A stretch of DNA of 64,000 bases, taken from Veillonella tobetsuensis. GTDB lineage: Bacteria > Bacillota > Negativicutes > Veillonellales > Veillonellaceae. The notes under the pieces were generated by a model. That model searched no databases and had not been told where the DNA came from. It saw only the letters and a program-made list of their open reading frames with translations. The number at the start of each line of letters is the position of its first letter. Within the stretch, counting starts at the first letter, position 1. Below are positions 63,913 to 64,000 of this stretch, one piece after another. The DNA lies in the NCBI RefSeq assembly GCF_001078375.1, contig NZ_BBXI01000016.1:62001-126000 (forward strand), written 5' to 3'. Both the position numbers and the translations under genes were made by a program.

Positions 63913-64000
63913 TTAGCCTTGCAACTTTGCAAGCACAGATTTAGCAAATTCTTTCGCATTTGCAAAATCTTGTTCATCAGGATGCGTTTCTGCCGCCTTA
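63913..64000 (-). CDS. C-terminal end of a flavodoxin-like protein (runs off window)
   Basis: The last 28 codons are visible: KAAETHPDEQDFANAKEFAK, then SVLAKLQG and stop. The HPDE.D..NA.EFAK pattern is that of a flavodoxin C-terminal helix. It is encoded 20 bp before the heme radical SAM start, so it may supply the electrons for heme breakdown. Partial; the rest lies beyond 64000. Confidence 0.6.
   Translation of the reverse strand, partial: KAAETHPDEQDFANAKEFAKSVLAKLQG

Overview
The window looks like chromosomal DNA from Veillonella or a close relative in the Negativicutes (diderm Firmicutes). The DNA is AT-rich and the ribosome-binding sites are strong GGAGG types. The cell evidently has an outer membrane: there is a type Va autotransporter, a giant trimeric autotransporter with an extended signal peptide, and a ChuW/HutW-type heme radical SAM enzyme. 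The genus is inferred from gene content and style; no 16S rRNA gene is present. Almost all genes lie on the minus strand.

1-15.6 kb is one glycyl-radical-enzyme microcompartment (GRM) locus, read right to left. It encodes a B12-independent glycerol/1,2-propanediol dehydratase, its activase, a PduB-type trimer shell protein, three hexamer shell proteins and a PduU-type shell protein, a pentamer vertex protein, two CoA-acylating aldehyde dehydrogenases, PduL phosphotransacylase, an iron alcohol dehydrogenase, a PduO-C/GlcG-like protein, a glycerol/propanediol facilitator and a degenerate EutP/PduV homologue. A PocR-domain sensor and an AraC-type response regulator sit in the middle. The logic is diol uptake, radical dehydration to an aldehyde inside the shell, then dismutation to an alcohol and an acyl-phosphate. 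Divergent from the dehydratase (15.9-18.8 kb) is a three-gene plus-strand unit: a highly diverged tandem BMC-domain protein, a TPR-DUF4037 nucleotidyltransferase-like protein and a DUF4125 protein. This is the best candidate here for an undescribed module attached to a microcompartment.

18.9-26.4 kb holds arginine biosynthesis (argF, argC, argB, argD) flanked by two M20 amidohydrolases, then a broken metallophosphoesterase remnant. 26.5-34.5 kb carries a carbonic anhydrase, ilvB-ilvN, a glutaredoxin-like protein, a YgbA-like protein, a methyltransferase, LemA and tRNA-Arg(CCG). 34.6-38 kb holds a low-molecular-weight tyrosine phosphatase, a strongly predicted small RNA, and an AT-rich pair of DUF3800 and DUF4209/HEPN-like genes that resembles a defence cargo island.

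38-47.8 kb has the autotransporter, a DUF4198 protein, typA, a QueG-like Fe-S protein, ylbF-murB, trmL, moaC and a UPF0173 hydrolase. 48-54.6 kb is a 2177-residue trimeric autotransporter with four 1053-bp internal repeats. 54.6-55.3 kb is a repeat-rich intergenic region. 55.3-64 kb has a DUF2201/VWA-MoxR-repeat protein operon, a pfkB-ktrB-ktrA operon, the heme radical SAM gene and the end of a flavodoxin-like gene.

A family of long palindromes sharing one core (about 27.8, 47.85 and 55.2 kb, with extra partial copies near 54.85-55.08 kb) recurs at gene 3' ends.
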